Below, one piece after another: positions 9,607 to 17,298 of a stretch of DNA of 52,957 nucleotides. Every line of letters starts with the position of its first letter. Position 1 is the stretch's first letter. Location: assembly GCF_011516735.1 (NCBI RefSeq), contig NZ_WOSX01000022.1, forward strand, positions 1-52,957. The letters run 5' to 3'. A program made the position numbers and the translations under genes. This stretch comes from Acetobacter fallax. Lineage in GTDB: Bacteria; Pseudomonadota; Alphaproteobacteria; Acetobacterales; Acetobacteraceae. The notes beneath the pieces are model-generated. The model saw nothing but the letters and a program-made list of their open reading frames with translations. It was not told where the DNA came from and did not search any database.

Positions 9607-11217
9607 ATGACCGGAAAATATCTTTCATGCCTGCTGCTGCTGTCTTCCGCCGTGGCACTGGTGCCTTCGGCACGGGCACAGACGGATGAGATTGTGATCG
9701 ACTCTCTGCAGGAGGGAAAACCGTTTCCGCATTTCTGGGAAACGATGTTCGGTTCCGGACGGGCCGTTCTGGGGCTGCGGGAGAATTATCTGAAGAATAT
9801 GTCACTGGTGAAAAGTGCTGCGAATTTTAATTACGTTCGCTTTCATGGAATTTTCGGTGACGAGATGGGAATTGTTTCGCTCGGTGATGACGGGCGTCCT
9901 GTCTATAATTTTCGGTATGTCGATCAGGTTTATGATGCGCTTCTGGCGCGTGGTGTACGACCGTTTGTAGAACTGGGTTATATGCCTGGCCTGCTTGGGG
10001 CGGATGCATTTCGGCGCCGGGGCGGATTGCAGCCGATGCAGCCGCAGGCTCCGAAACTTCATCGTGTAACGGATTACAGCAGCGGGACATTCTGGTACCG
10101 CGCCAATGTGTCACCGCCGGAGAATTATGCGCAGTGGGATGATCTGATCCGGACATTTACGCGGCATGTTGAGGATCGCTATGGGAAAGATGAGGTCCGT
10201 CACTGGTATTTCGAGGTCTGGAATGAGCCGAATCAGGCATCATGGACCGGAAATCCGCAGATGGAGACTTACTTCACCCTGTACGACCATACGGCCCGGG
10301 CGATTAAGGATGTTGATCCGCAACTGAAGGTTGGTGGCCCTGCCACGGCGACGACAAGCTGGGTGCCGGAGTTTCTGGCCCATATCGCGACGGCGCATAG
10401 TCCGATCGATTTTCTGTCCACGCATGTTTACGCCAATGATCCGCCGGAGCGGGTTCCTGTTGCGGATGCGCTGAAGACCCCGGCGCATATGGTGTGTGCG
10501 GCTACAGCACACGTGAAGGATATGGAAAAGGATGCGAAGCAGGCGCGTCTTCCTCTGATTATTTCTGAATTCGGGGCAGACTGGAATTCAGCGAATGGTC
10601 TTTCGGCCAGCACATATATCGGTCCGTGGCTGGCACAGACTGCGCATGATTGTGACGGTCTGACAGAAATGATGAGTTACTGGACGTTTTCGGATAATTT
10701 TGAAGAGCAGGGGATTCCGGGTGCGGAACTTCCCGGCATATTCGGGATTGTCTCCGAGCAGGGAATTCCGAAGCCGGCATTGAATGCGTTTCGCCTGCTG
10801 CACAGGCTGGGAAACCGGCGTTTGCCGGAGAGTAATGATGCTGCTCTGGTCACGCGGGATGCGGACGGGCATATCGATGTTGCATTCTGGAATTATCATA
10901 CGCCCGATCTTTCGGAAGCGCAGCTGGCTTCAGATGGGATGAAGAAGATTTTTCATGTGCGGGTCAGGTCATCTTCCGTGCGGACGCCTGTGAAGGCACG
11001 GTTGTGGCGGGTGGATCAGGCGCATGGGAATGTGATGCCTGCCTACCGGCGTCTTGGGATGCCTGTCGTGCCGACCCCGGCGCAGCAGAAGGTTCTGGTG
11101 CAGGCAGCAGCGCCGGATACGGGGCAGGAGGTGGTGATTCCGGCTGAGGGGATTGATATTGCAGTGCCAGCTCAGGGACTGGCGTTGCTGGAAGTGGCCC
11201 GGGGAAGTGTGGACTGA
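9607..11217 (+). CDS. Secreted GH39-family glycosidase (beta-xylosidase-like)
   Basis: Glycoside hydrolase family 39 protein, 536 residues, retaining mechanism expected. A signal peptide is evident (YLSCLLLLSSAVALVPSARA). The TIM barrel carries the acid/base glutamate in FEVWNEPNQASW (about residue 207) and the probable nucleophile glutamate in LIISEFGADWNS (about residue 321), both at the expected spacing. A beta-rich C-terminal domain follows. ATG at 9607 is chosen because it begins the signal peptide. Family members act on xylosides, iduronides or exopolysaccharide; the substrate is not evident. It stands alone, followed by a hairpin repeat. Confidence 0.87.
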   Translation: MTGKYLSCLLLLSSAVALVPSARAQTDEIVIDSLQEGKPFPHFWETMFGSGRAVLGLRENYLKNMSLVKSAANFNYVRFHGIFGDEMGIVSLGDDGRPVYNFRYVDQVYDALLARGVRPFVELGYMPGLLGADAFRRRGGLQPMQPQAPKLHRVTDYSSGTFWYRANVSPPENYAQWDDLIRTFTRHVEDRYGKDEVRHWYFEVWNEPNQASWTGNPQMETYFTLYDHTARAIKDVDPQLKVGGPATATTSWVPEFLAHIATAHSPIDFLSTHVYANDPPERVPVADALKTPAHMVCAATAHVKDMEKDAKQARLPLIISEFGADWNSANGLSASTYIGPWLAQTAHDCDGLTEMMSYWTFSDNFEEQGIPGAELPGIFGIVSEQGIPKPALNAFRLLHRLGNRRLPESNDAALVTRDADGHIDVAFWNYHTPDLSEAQLASDGMKKIFHVRVRSSSVRTPVKARLWRVDQAHGNVMPAYRRLGMPVVPTPAQQKVLVQAAAPDTGQEVVIPAEGIDIAVPAQGLALLEVARGSVD

Positions 11218-11423
11218 GAGCCTGCTTCCGAAGTTTCTCCGCTGAGCGGGAGCGCTCCGCGAGGGGCGCGGCCAGCATGTGTTTTTGGGCACGAAAGCAG
11301 AGCGGCCATGGGCGTCGGAATCCAGAAGGAAGCGTCACGCGAAGGCGTGCCGCATGTCGGCCCCTTCATCTTGATATATTGATAAATAATACCGACCAGC
11401 ATTGAGGTTGATATACGGCAAGA
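11218..11423. other. Intergenic segment after the GH39 gene
   Basis: GC-rich in its first half and AT-rich around 11370-11400 (TGATATATTGATAAATAAT). Neither strand gives a recognisable protein. It lies between the convergent GH39 gene and the DUF523 pseudogene. Confidence 0.3.
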
Positions 11424-11540
11424 GAGCCCTGTGGCTCTGCCCCGTGCCCCGCCAAAGGTCGCAGATCTTTGGAATCCGTATTATTAGTCAACAGATCAGG
11501 GTGAAGGGGCATGCGGTCCTTTCCGGGTACGGGCAGAGCC
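11424..11540 (+). repeat. Modular triple-hairpin intergenic repeat, copy 1
   Basis: Member of the interspersed family described in the findings. Order: a small stem (GAGCC, loop CTGT, GGCTC at 11424-11437), hairpin H1 (CCAAAGGTC, loop GCA, GATCTTTGG at 11452-11472), the AT-rich linker containing ATTATTAGTCAACAGATC, a degenerate H2 (AAGGGGCATGCGGTCCTTT) and H3 (CGGGCAGAGCCCG). It sits between two convergent genes. There is no T tract, so it is not a standard intrinsic terminator. Confidence 0.75.
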
Positions 11541-11558
11541 CGGACTTCTTTATGACAG

Positions 11559-12091
11559 TCAATCTTTATGCTGGCTGATATAATAACGGGCTTTACCCGA
11601 TGTGTTCGCGTCTTCAGTTATTCTCTCTTGCAGCCGGTCAATTTCATCGTGGCTGAAAACTTCAATACCGTTCTGACGCAGGAGCGCGGCTGTCGCTCCG
11701 GTTCCCGGATGGGTTTTTCCTGAAAAACTGCCGTCATAAATCATCGTGCTGCCGCAGGACGGGCTTCCGTCTGTCAGAATGGCGTAGGCGCAGCCATGGT
11801 CGCGCGCGAGGTCAAGAGCTGCTCTGGCGCCGATGATAAAGAGAGCGGTCACATCCTCCCGGGCATCGGTGACGATGCGGGCAGAACCATCCAGCACAGC
11901 ATCGCCAGACCGGCCATCCGCGATTTCAGCCGGGAGACGCGGCACGCTGAAACCGGCGGCAAGTTCCGGACAGATCCGGATCAGTCTGCCTGCCACTGAC
12001 GGAGTGACGGATGAGACACTGTTTTAGCGGTTCCGTTATAGCGGACAGGCTGACCGGCCAGGCAGGAGCTGATAAGAATTTTCTTTGTCAT
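11559..12091 (-). pseudogene. DUF523-family gene broken by a frameshift
   Basis: DUF523 (YbbK-like) proteins are about 150 residues with conserved Cys. The N-terminus is intact from ATG at 12091 (MTKKILISSCLAGQPVRYNG) but this frame stops at 11981 after HPSLRQWQAD. The remainder (RLIRICPELAAGF to the C-terminus, including GSPSCGST and YDGSFSGKTHPG) continues in another frame to 11559. The junction reads GGCAGACTGATC. A family-like sequence QWQADGRLIR would need GGCAGAC twice, so loss of one copy of a 7-base tandem repeat explains the break. A shorter product starting at the GTG/ATG-less second frame (11996) would lack the N-terminal Cys region. The function of the family is not established. 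Confidence 0.75.
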
Positions 12092-12406
12092 GACAGTTAA
12101 TTTTTAATATTAACCCCGATTTTTATGCCTGCAATGGAGGCGATCCGGACGGCTTTCAGAACGGAGGTTATCTGCACGCAGACGGAAGTAGCGTTTGTCG
12201 CACAAGGGACAGGCGCAAGCAAGAAATCAGGCCTTGTCATTCCCAAAGCACTTCCGAACGGTACACGCTGTCTGGAAGGGCTGCGTGCGGCTGGATGATT
12301 ATGTGGTTGTGGCACCGGCCAGGATCGTGGAACCCGGACCGGTTGGTGGTCGTTAGCTGTCAGAGAAGACGTCGATTCTGTTCGCCCGCCCGGAGGAAGA
12401 TTCCGA
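12092..12406. other. Intergenic region between the DUF523 pseudogene and phhB
   Basis: About 315 bases. The part next to 12091 is AT-rich (TTAATTTTTAATATTAA) and could be the promoter of the leftward gene. The rest has short open frames, one ending VVVAPARIVEPGPVGGR at about 12355, which I could not assign to a family. GGAGGAAG at 12391-12398 is the Shine-Dalgarno sequence for phhB. Confidence 0.35.
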
Positions 12407-12745
12407 ATGTCTGAACTTTCAAAGAAAAACTGTGTTCCCTGCAGCGGTGGTGTTTCGTCTTTGAGCCGCGAAGAAGCGGAGGCGCTGCTTGTACAGACGA
12501 AAGGCTGGTCGTTGTCCGATGATGCGACGCGGATCGAACGGCATTTTAAATTTCCGGATTTTGCGACATCGCTTGCCTTTGTCGACAAAGTCGGTGCTCT
12601 GGCAGAGGCTGAGCAGCATCACCCTGACATGACATTTGGCTGGGGCTATGCCTCTGTTTCGTTCTCTACTCATAAAATCAAAGGGTTGCATGAGAATGAC
12701 TTCATTATGGCTGCCAGGGTAAACGGGTTGCCGGACGCCACCTGA
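12407..12745 (+). CDS. phhB: Pterin-4a-carbinolamine dehydratase
   Basis: Small enzyme of 112 residues that dehydrates 4a-hydroxytetrahydropterin, recycling the cofactor of aromatic amino acid hydroxylases; homologues also occur without a hydroxylase partner. The active-site segment AEQHHPDMTFGWGYASVSF holds the conserved EXHHPD motif, and the C-terminal segment FSTHKIKGLHENDFIMAARV is typical. The N-terminal KKNCVPCSGGVSSLSREEAE fits the longer alphaproteobacterial form. A strong GGAGGAAG ribosome binding site precedes the ATG. No phhA lies in the window. Confidence 0.92.
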   Translation: MSELSKKNCVPCSGGVSSLSREEAEALLVQTKGWSLSDDATRIERHFKFPDFATSLAFVDKVGALAEAEQHHPDMTFGWGYASVSFSTHKIKGLHENDFIMAARVNGLPDAT

Positions 12746-12814
12746 CATTATGGACCACAGGCGATGAATCGCCATGACTTTCCGCTGAATATCCGGCATA
12801 ACAGGACGATCACC

Positions 12815-13288
12815 ATGCCCGCTCCCCATTTTGTTACGCGTGTTCTGACCTCGGGACTGACAGGGACTGTGATGTCTTCTGCCGCGGTTCTGCTGCTTTC
12901 GGCCCGACGGGATGGTCATCCCTGGCGCGGACTCAACTGCACGGCGCACTGGCTGCATGGAGATGAGGCAGCCGACTTCGGGAGATGCGACCTCGCTCAC
13001 ACCGCCACTGGTTTCGCAACCAATCTGGGAGCCACGTTTTTCTGGGCGGTCTTTTATGAAGCCGCCCTTGGTGCGAACCCGTCCTGGCTTCGTTTTGCAG
13101 GTGTGACAGCGGCTCTGGGGCCGGTATCAGCCATCGTGGATTACAGGGCGACACCGAAGCGTCTGACGCCCGGATGGGAGTTGATTTTCGGAAAACGCGA
13201 GATGACCACGATCTATGGTGCGCTGGTGCTGGGCATGGCAGCCGGGAGCGGGCTTGTCCGCTGTTGCGGGCGGAAGAACTGCGGCTGA
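12815..13288 (+). CDS. Conserved hypothetical membrane protein
   Basis: I do not recognise a named family. With the ATG at 12815 (AGGACG ribosome binding site about 8 bases upstream) the protein has 157 residues. A first hydrophobic segment (LTSGLTGTVMSSAAVLLLS) is followed by a conserved-looking block (NCTAHWLHGDEAADFGRCDL, then HTATGFATNLGATFFWAVFY), a further membrane segment with AIVDYRATPKRLTPGWEL, and a final hydrophobic stretch (TTIYGALVLGMAAGSGL). This suggests three or four helices. An upstream ATG at 12764 lacks a ribosome binding site. It is followed by a hairpin terminator. Confidence 0.7.
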   Translation: MPAPHFVTRVLTSGLTGTVMSSAAVLLLSARRDGHPWRGLNCTAHWLHGDEAADFGRCDLAHTATGFATNLGATFFWAVFYEAALGANPSWLRFAGVTAALGPVSAIVDYRATPKRLTPGWELIFGKREMTTIYGALVLGMAAGSGLVRCCGRKNCG

Positions 13289-13418
13289 GTTCCCGATAGC
13301 CTGCTCAACACTCAGAAATTTTATGTTCTGCACACGATCTGTGGCATGCAGGATCTGATTGCTGAAATTAGCGCGGGTAGTGGCACGTGATTTCGGCCGG
13401 GTTGTTCGGTGTTACTGT

Positions 13419-13470
13419 CAATACAAAAAAGCCAGCCCCGTTGCAGCCGGCACGGGCCTTTTTTGTATTG
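13419..13470. terminator. Bidirectional intrinsic terminator hairpin
   Basis: Perfect 13-base arms (CAATACAAAAAAG and CTTTTTTGTATTG) enclose a GC-rich inner stem (GCCCCG with CGGGC). The A-rich left arm and T-rich right arm give a U tract in either direction. It lies 130 bases after the membrane protein gene. Confidence 0.7.
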
Positions 13471-13587
13471 TGGACGACTGTGATCAGGTCGTGATTGTAA
13501 TCGTCTGCTGTTGCCGGCTTTTGCGACAGAGATCGTGGTTGCCACTCTGCCTGCTGAGACCAGTCATGTCGCCCTCAGGAGCTGAAC

Positions 13588-13692
13588 ATGGTCAGATGGA
13601 GAGAAACGGGAAGACTCCTTGCCCACCGGAAACCGCATCAGGTTCTGAAAGCAAAAAATCGCGAATTTATCGCGCCAGACAGAGAAAAATAA
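13588..13692 (+). CDS. Possible small basic protein
   Basis: A 34-codon frame preceded by a good ribosome binding site (CAGGAG, six bases before ATG). The product (MVRWRETGRLLAHRKPHQ and onward) is rich in Arg and Lys with no membrane segment. I recognise no family. It lies downstream of a strong terminator, so it would need its own promoter. Kept only because of the ribosome binding site. Confidence 0.3.
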   Translation: MVRWRETGRLLAHRKPHQVLKAKNREFIAPDREK

Positions 13693-13773
13693 ACCGGAAA
13701 ATTATTGCTTTCTCCATTATATAATCAGTCATAACACGATATTCGCCATTGAAATACCGTTTTCAGACGCCGC

Positions 13774-14349
13774 TTACTGTGGCTGTGTGCTCATTTCCTG
13801 CATAAGAGCCTGCACATTTTCGGGACTGGAGTTGATCAGGGCGATATTGGCCGGATTGAGCTTCGGTGCCTGAGCTGAATTCTGACCCTGAGGCTGGCGG
13901 GTCAGGGCAACGGTCATGCCGAAACAGGTGAGACCGAGGACAAAATCACGCGCGGTAAAGCCATGGGCTTTCAGGAGCGGGGCGAGGCCCTGCACGGCAT
14001 TGACGCGCTGGATCGTGGCATCGAGCGAGAGGTGTTCACCAGGAGGTGGTGGCTGGAGACCGGAGGCGCGGAGAGCCTGGAGGGTAGTCGTCATGCGGGG
14101 CATGAAGTCGGGAGGCAGGCGCCAGGATGCCGCGGTCTGCACGTCTTTTCGCATCTGAGCCATTTCCGCGGCGGAAGGCTGGCTCTGAGGCTGTGGCGCG
14201 GCCTGCTGACCCTGCTGCATGGGCATATCCATCTGCATCTGCTGATCCTGCGCCATGGCGGCGGCGGATGTGCTTAGCAGGGCCGCGAGGGTAAGCGCGG
14301 ATGTGATACGACCGGAAGTGCGGCGCGAAAGGTGACGCTGTGTGGACAT
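13774..14349 (-). CDS. Secreted Met/Gln-rich hypothetical protein
   Basis: 191 residues with a signal peptide (ITSALTLAALLSTSAAAMAQ) preceded by an AGGAGA ribosome binding site. The mature N-terminus is low complexity (DQQMQMDMPMQQGQQAAPQP). A folded part follows (QTAASWRLPPDFMPRMTTTL to FTARDFVLGLTCFGMTVALT) resembling small uncharacterised periplasmic proteins of acetic acid bacteria. The methionine-rich stretch could bind copper, but this is a guess from composition. It lies 88 bases downstream of the divergent end of no other gene; next on the same strand upstream is open DNA of 14350-14437. Confidence 0.65.
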   Translation of the reverse strand: MSTQRHLSRRTSGRITSALTLAALLSTSAAAMAQDQQMQMDMPMQQGQQAAPQPQSQPSAAEMAQMRKDVQTAASWRLPPDFMPRMTTTLQALRASGLQPPPPGEHLSLDATIQRVNAVQGLAPLLKAHGFTARDFVLGLTCFGMTVALTRQPQGQNSAQAPKLNPANIALINSSPENVQALMQEMSTQPQ

Positions 14350-14437
14350 GATGATGATCTTCTCCTGATCGGCAACCTGTTGTTTTTATTAACTTCGTTC
14401 GCGGCGGTTCGTCACGAAACGGGGTCCGGGACTGTCT

Positions 14438-15697
14438 TCAGACCGCAGTAACCCATTCACCGGCGCGCATCAGTGGCACGGAACCGCCGGCTGCATCGAG
14501 GCCGGTGACGCTGACATCACCCGAACCAATCATCCAGTCGATATGGATAAGGCTGCTGTTGGCACCCCGTGCAGCGAGGGACTCCGGAGTTTTGCCGCCG
14601 CCTTCTGTCATGCATTCGGAGTAGGCCTGACCGAGAGCGATGTGGCTGGATGCGTTTTCGTCAAAGAGGGTATTCTGAAAGAGGAGACCGCTTTGCGAGA
14701 TCGGCGAAGAATGGGGCACGAGAGCGACTTCGCCGAGGCGGCGGGAGCCTTCATCGGTATCGAGGACACGCTGGAGCACGCTTTCGCCTTTTGTGGCGTG
14801 GGCTTCAATGATGCGCCCCTGCCCGAAGCGAACTTCGATGCCTTCGATGAGGGTACCCTGATAGGAAAGCGGCTTGGTGCTGCGGACGTAGCCTTCGACC
14901 TGAAGGCGGTGCGGGGTCGTGAAGACTTCTTCCGTGGGAATGTTGGGATTACAGATGACGCCATTTTTCGCCTTGCTGGAACCTCCCGCCCAGAGGTGGC
15001 CATCGGCGAGACCGATGGTGAGGTCCGTTCCGGGGCCGGTGAAATGGAGTGCGTCGAAGCGGCGGTCGTTGAGATAATTCGCTCTGCGGTGAAGCTGGTC
15101 GTTATGTTTGGCCCAGTCGGCTACCGGGTCCTCACCGTTGATGCGTGAGGCGTCGAAGATCGCGTTCCACAGTTTGGGAACAGCGAGGACTTCGGGCATG
15201 CCGGGGAAGACGAGCGCCGCCCAGGCGGGGGTTGCCGCAGCCACGATGTTCCAGTTCACGGCGAAGCTGGTAATGAGTTCAAGGGCCGGGCGGTTGGCGA
15301 TGGATGCGGCGCGGCTGGCGCGGGAGACGAGATCCGGGTTCTGACCGCTCAGGAGCGCGGGGTTTCCGCCGGTGATGGCGAGACGGGCGGCGCCTTCGCG
15401 GAAGCCTGTGGCCATGCCGTCCGCGAGCCAGTCGGCGGCCGTGTCGAAGGTGTCTTCGGTGGCATTGCCGAAGCGGGCGAGAGCGGCTTCGTCATCGGCA
15501 TAGAATGTCGTGACGAGGGATGCGCCAGCTTTGTAGGCGTGTTTTGTGATCTGCCGCACCAGAGGGACGGCTTCCAGCGGTGCCGTCACGATAACCTGCT
15601 GTCCATGCCGGACGTTCAGGCCAACATTGACAGCGGCCCGGGCGAGCCTGTCTGTTCCGGCCTGGATGCTTTTCTCGACGGGACAGAGTGTGACCAT
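14438..15697 (-). CDS. M29-family metalloaminopeptidase
   Basis: 419 residues, the normal length of thermophilic-type aminopeptidases (AmpS, aminopeptidase T, PepS), cytoplasmic dimers with two metal ions. Conserved metal-binding blocks are visible: NIPTEEVFTTPH, the glutamate in ATKGESVLQRVLDTDEGSRR, VALVPHSSPI, HIALGQAYSEC and HIDWMIGSGDVSVTG. The start has GGAG eight bases upstream. It stands alone; a hairpin repeat lies just upstream. Confidence 0.9.
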   Translation of the reverse strand: MVTLCPVEKSIQAGTDRLARAAVNVGLNVRHGQQVIVTAPLEAVPLVRQITKHAYKAGASLVTTFYADDEAALARFGNATEDTFDTAADWLADGMATGFREGAARLAITGGNPALLSGQNPDLVSRASRAASIANRPALELITSFAVNWNIVAAATPAWAALVFPGMPEVLAVPKLWNAIFDASRINGEDPVADWAKHNDQLHRRANYLNDRRFDALHFTGPGTDLTIGLADGHLWAGGSSKAKNGVICNPNIPTEEVFTTPHRLQVEGYVRSTKPLSYQGTLIEGIEVRFGQGRIIEAHATKGESVLQRVLDTDEGSRRLGEVALVPHSSPISQSGLLFQNTLFDENASSHIALGQAYSECMTEGGGKTPESLAARGANSSLIHIDWMIGSGDVSVTGLDAAGGSVPLMRAGEWVTAV

Positions 15698-15796
15698 GGA
15701 TGAGGGCTCCCGTTATAACTCGTTTTGCAGGACAGGCATCTGACGGCCATCCTGCTATGCTATTTTTGGGAAGGTGAGCACCCGGACGGGAAAAGA

Positions 15797-15915
15797 GCAA
15801 CCCGGGCAGACCGGGTGCTGGTTTGCGGGGGGCAGGGACCGCATGCCCCTGCACCCCGGTTTGCTGATCATAAAACGGTTTGCAAAGGCGAGCCTCTGCC
15901 GCCGGGTGGCAGGTC
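15797..15915 (-). repeat. Modular hairpin intergenic repeat, copy 2 (inverted, variant form)
   Basis: Read on the minus strand it gives GCAAACCGTTTTATGATCAG, CCGGGGTGCAGGGGCATGCG, GTCCCTGC, then a GC-rich end with CGGTCTGCCCGGG. About 60 bases around 15831-15893 align closely with copy 3 at 21378-21438. It lies between the M29 gene and the BASS transporter gene, both leftward. The rest of 15698-16161 holds no gene that I can support. Confidence 0.7.
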
Positions 15916-16161
15916 TGGCCAGAGGGCAATCTGTTCCCGGTTGCTCCCCCGATGCCAGAAGATTTTATTCGACCGCTCTCCGCGAGGAAATCTTCAGATC
16001 TGGCTGGTGTGCATAGCGTAACTTAAGAAGGCGGCAGGCACGAACTCTGTTTCATCAGTATATGACATAATCAGGAACTTCCTGCCCCTGTCGCGCAGGT
16101 ATTGCGTGGATATGACGTTCGTTAAGGTAAGGATGTGCTCTGCCGACACTCTAACCTGTGG

Positions 16162-17085
16162 TCAGCGTTGCGCTTCCGGTTTCTGTTCCACCGGCTTTGC
16201 GGCCCAGATAGCGGAAAGAGCGGAACCGGAGATGTTGTGCCAGATGGAGAAGATGGCGCCGGGAAGAGCGGCAAGGGGGGAGAAATAGATCCGGCCCAGG
16301 GTCGCTGCGAGGCCGGAATTCTGCATGCCGACTTCAAGAGCGAGGGTGCGGCAGACGCTTTCATCGAAGCCCATGAGGCGACCGCCCCAGTAACCGCCAA
16401 GAAGGCCGGTGGCGTTGTGGAGGATGACGCCGAGCAGAACGACGGGGCCTGCGCTGCTGATAGCGGGGCCGACGCCGGCGACGATACAGCCAATGATCGT
16501 CAGGATGGAAATCATGGCGACAGGCGGGAGTGCAGGTTCGATCTTCTGAATCGTCCGGTGGAAGAAAGTGTTGACGAGGACGCCACCGAAGACCGGGAGG
16601 GCAACCATAGTGATGATACTGCGGAAGAGGCCCTGGCTGTCCACGGCGACACCGGCTGAGACGTAAAGATGTGTCAGAACGGGTGTGGCGATGATTCCGA
16701 CGAGAGTGGAAAGGGTGCTGATACTGATGGAGAGGGCAACGTCACCCCGGGAGAGGTAGATCATCACGTTGGAAGCAGTGCCGCTGGAAACACATCCGAC
16801 GAGAATCATGCCCGTGGCGAGAGCAGGCGGCATGGCGAGCGCGCGAGCGATGGCCCAGGCGGCGAAAGGCATGACGAGATAGTGCAGGACGACCCCGGCG
16901 AGAACAGGGAGCGGACGACGCATGATACGGGCGAAGTCGCCGGGAGTGAGCGTGACGCCCATGGTGAACATGATGAAGGCAAGCAGCAGGGTCACGGCCG
17001 GCGTCAGGGCGAGGAACGGTGCCGGGAAGACGATGGCACAGGCTGAGATCAGAATGGCCCAGACGGGGAGAAGGCGTGTCAGCAT
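16162..17085 (-). CDS. Bile acid:sodium symporter (BASS) family transporter
   Basis: Ten-helix secondary transporter, about 307 residues from ATG at 17085. Family landmarks are FIMFTMGVTLTPGDFARIMR (helix 2 and loop), GCVSSGTASNVMIYLSRGDV (the crossover region with the conserved GxxSN) and LALEVGMQNSGLAATLGRIY. Bacterial homologues move small organic acids such as pyruvate or pantoate precursors; the substrate is unknown. The open frame extends to a TTG at 17169 with a charged 28-residue prefix that is probably not translated. Confidence 0.87.
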   Translation of the reverse strand: MLTRLLPVWAILISACAIVFPAPFLALTPAVTLLLAFIMFTMGVTLTPGDFARIMRRPLPVLAGVVLHYLVMPFAAWAIARALAMPPALATGMILVGCVSSGTASNVMIYLSRGDVALSISISTLSTLVGIIATPVLTHLYVSAGVAVDSQGLFRSIITMVALPVFGGVLVNTFFHRTIQKIEPALPPVAMISILTIIGCIVAGVGPAISSAGPVVLLGVILHNATGLLGGYWGGRLMGFDESVCRTLALEVGMQNSGLAATLGRIYFSPLAALPGAIFSIWHNISGSALSAIWAAKPVEQKPEAQR

Positions 17086-17298
17086 CGCCGGGTTTCGCAG
17101 GCTTCGTGCTGTTCGGGCCGGGGCATGCTGGTCTCCGTGGGCATCTTTTTGGTGGGGGGAGTCTTTCAAGCGGTTTGAAGGCGGTCTGACAAGACGGGCA
17201 GGGCGCGGTTTACGGGGTGAGCGGGCTGGGCAATAAGGGCGCGGTCGCTTTCCCCCCCTTCCGCTTTCAGTGCTCTTCCTTCAGACTTTTGAGGCCCC

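Noticed and set aside
11424..11540. Interpretation of the hairpin repeats as ordinary intrinsic terminators
   Set aside because: No T tracts follow the stems, and several copies lie upstream of genes or in divergent regions (21361-21455).
12240..12358. Open frame ending VVVAPARIVEPGPVGGR upstream of phhB
   Set aside because: No start with a ribosome binding site and no family that I could name; left as unassigned intergenic DNA.
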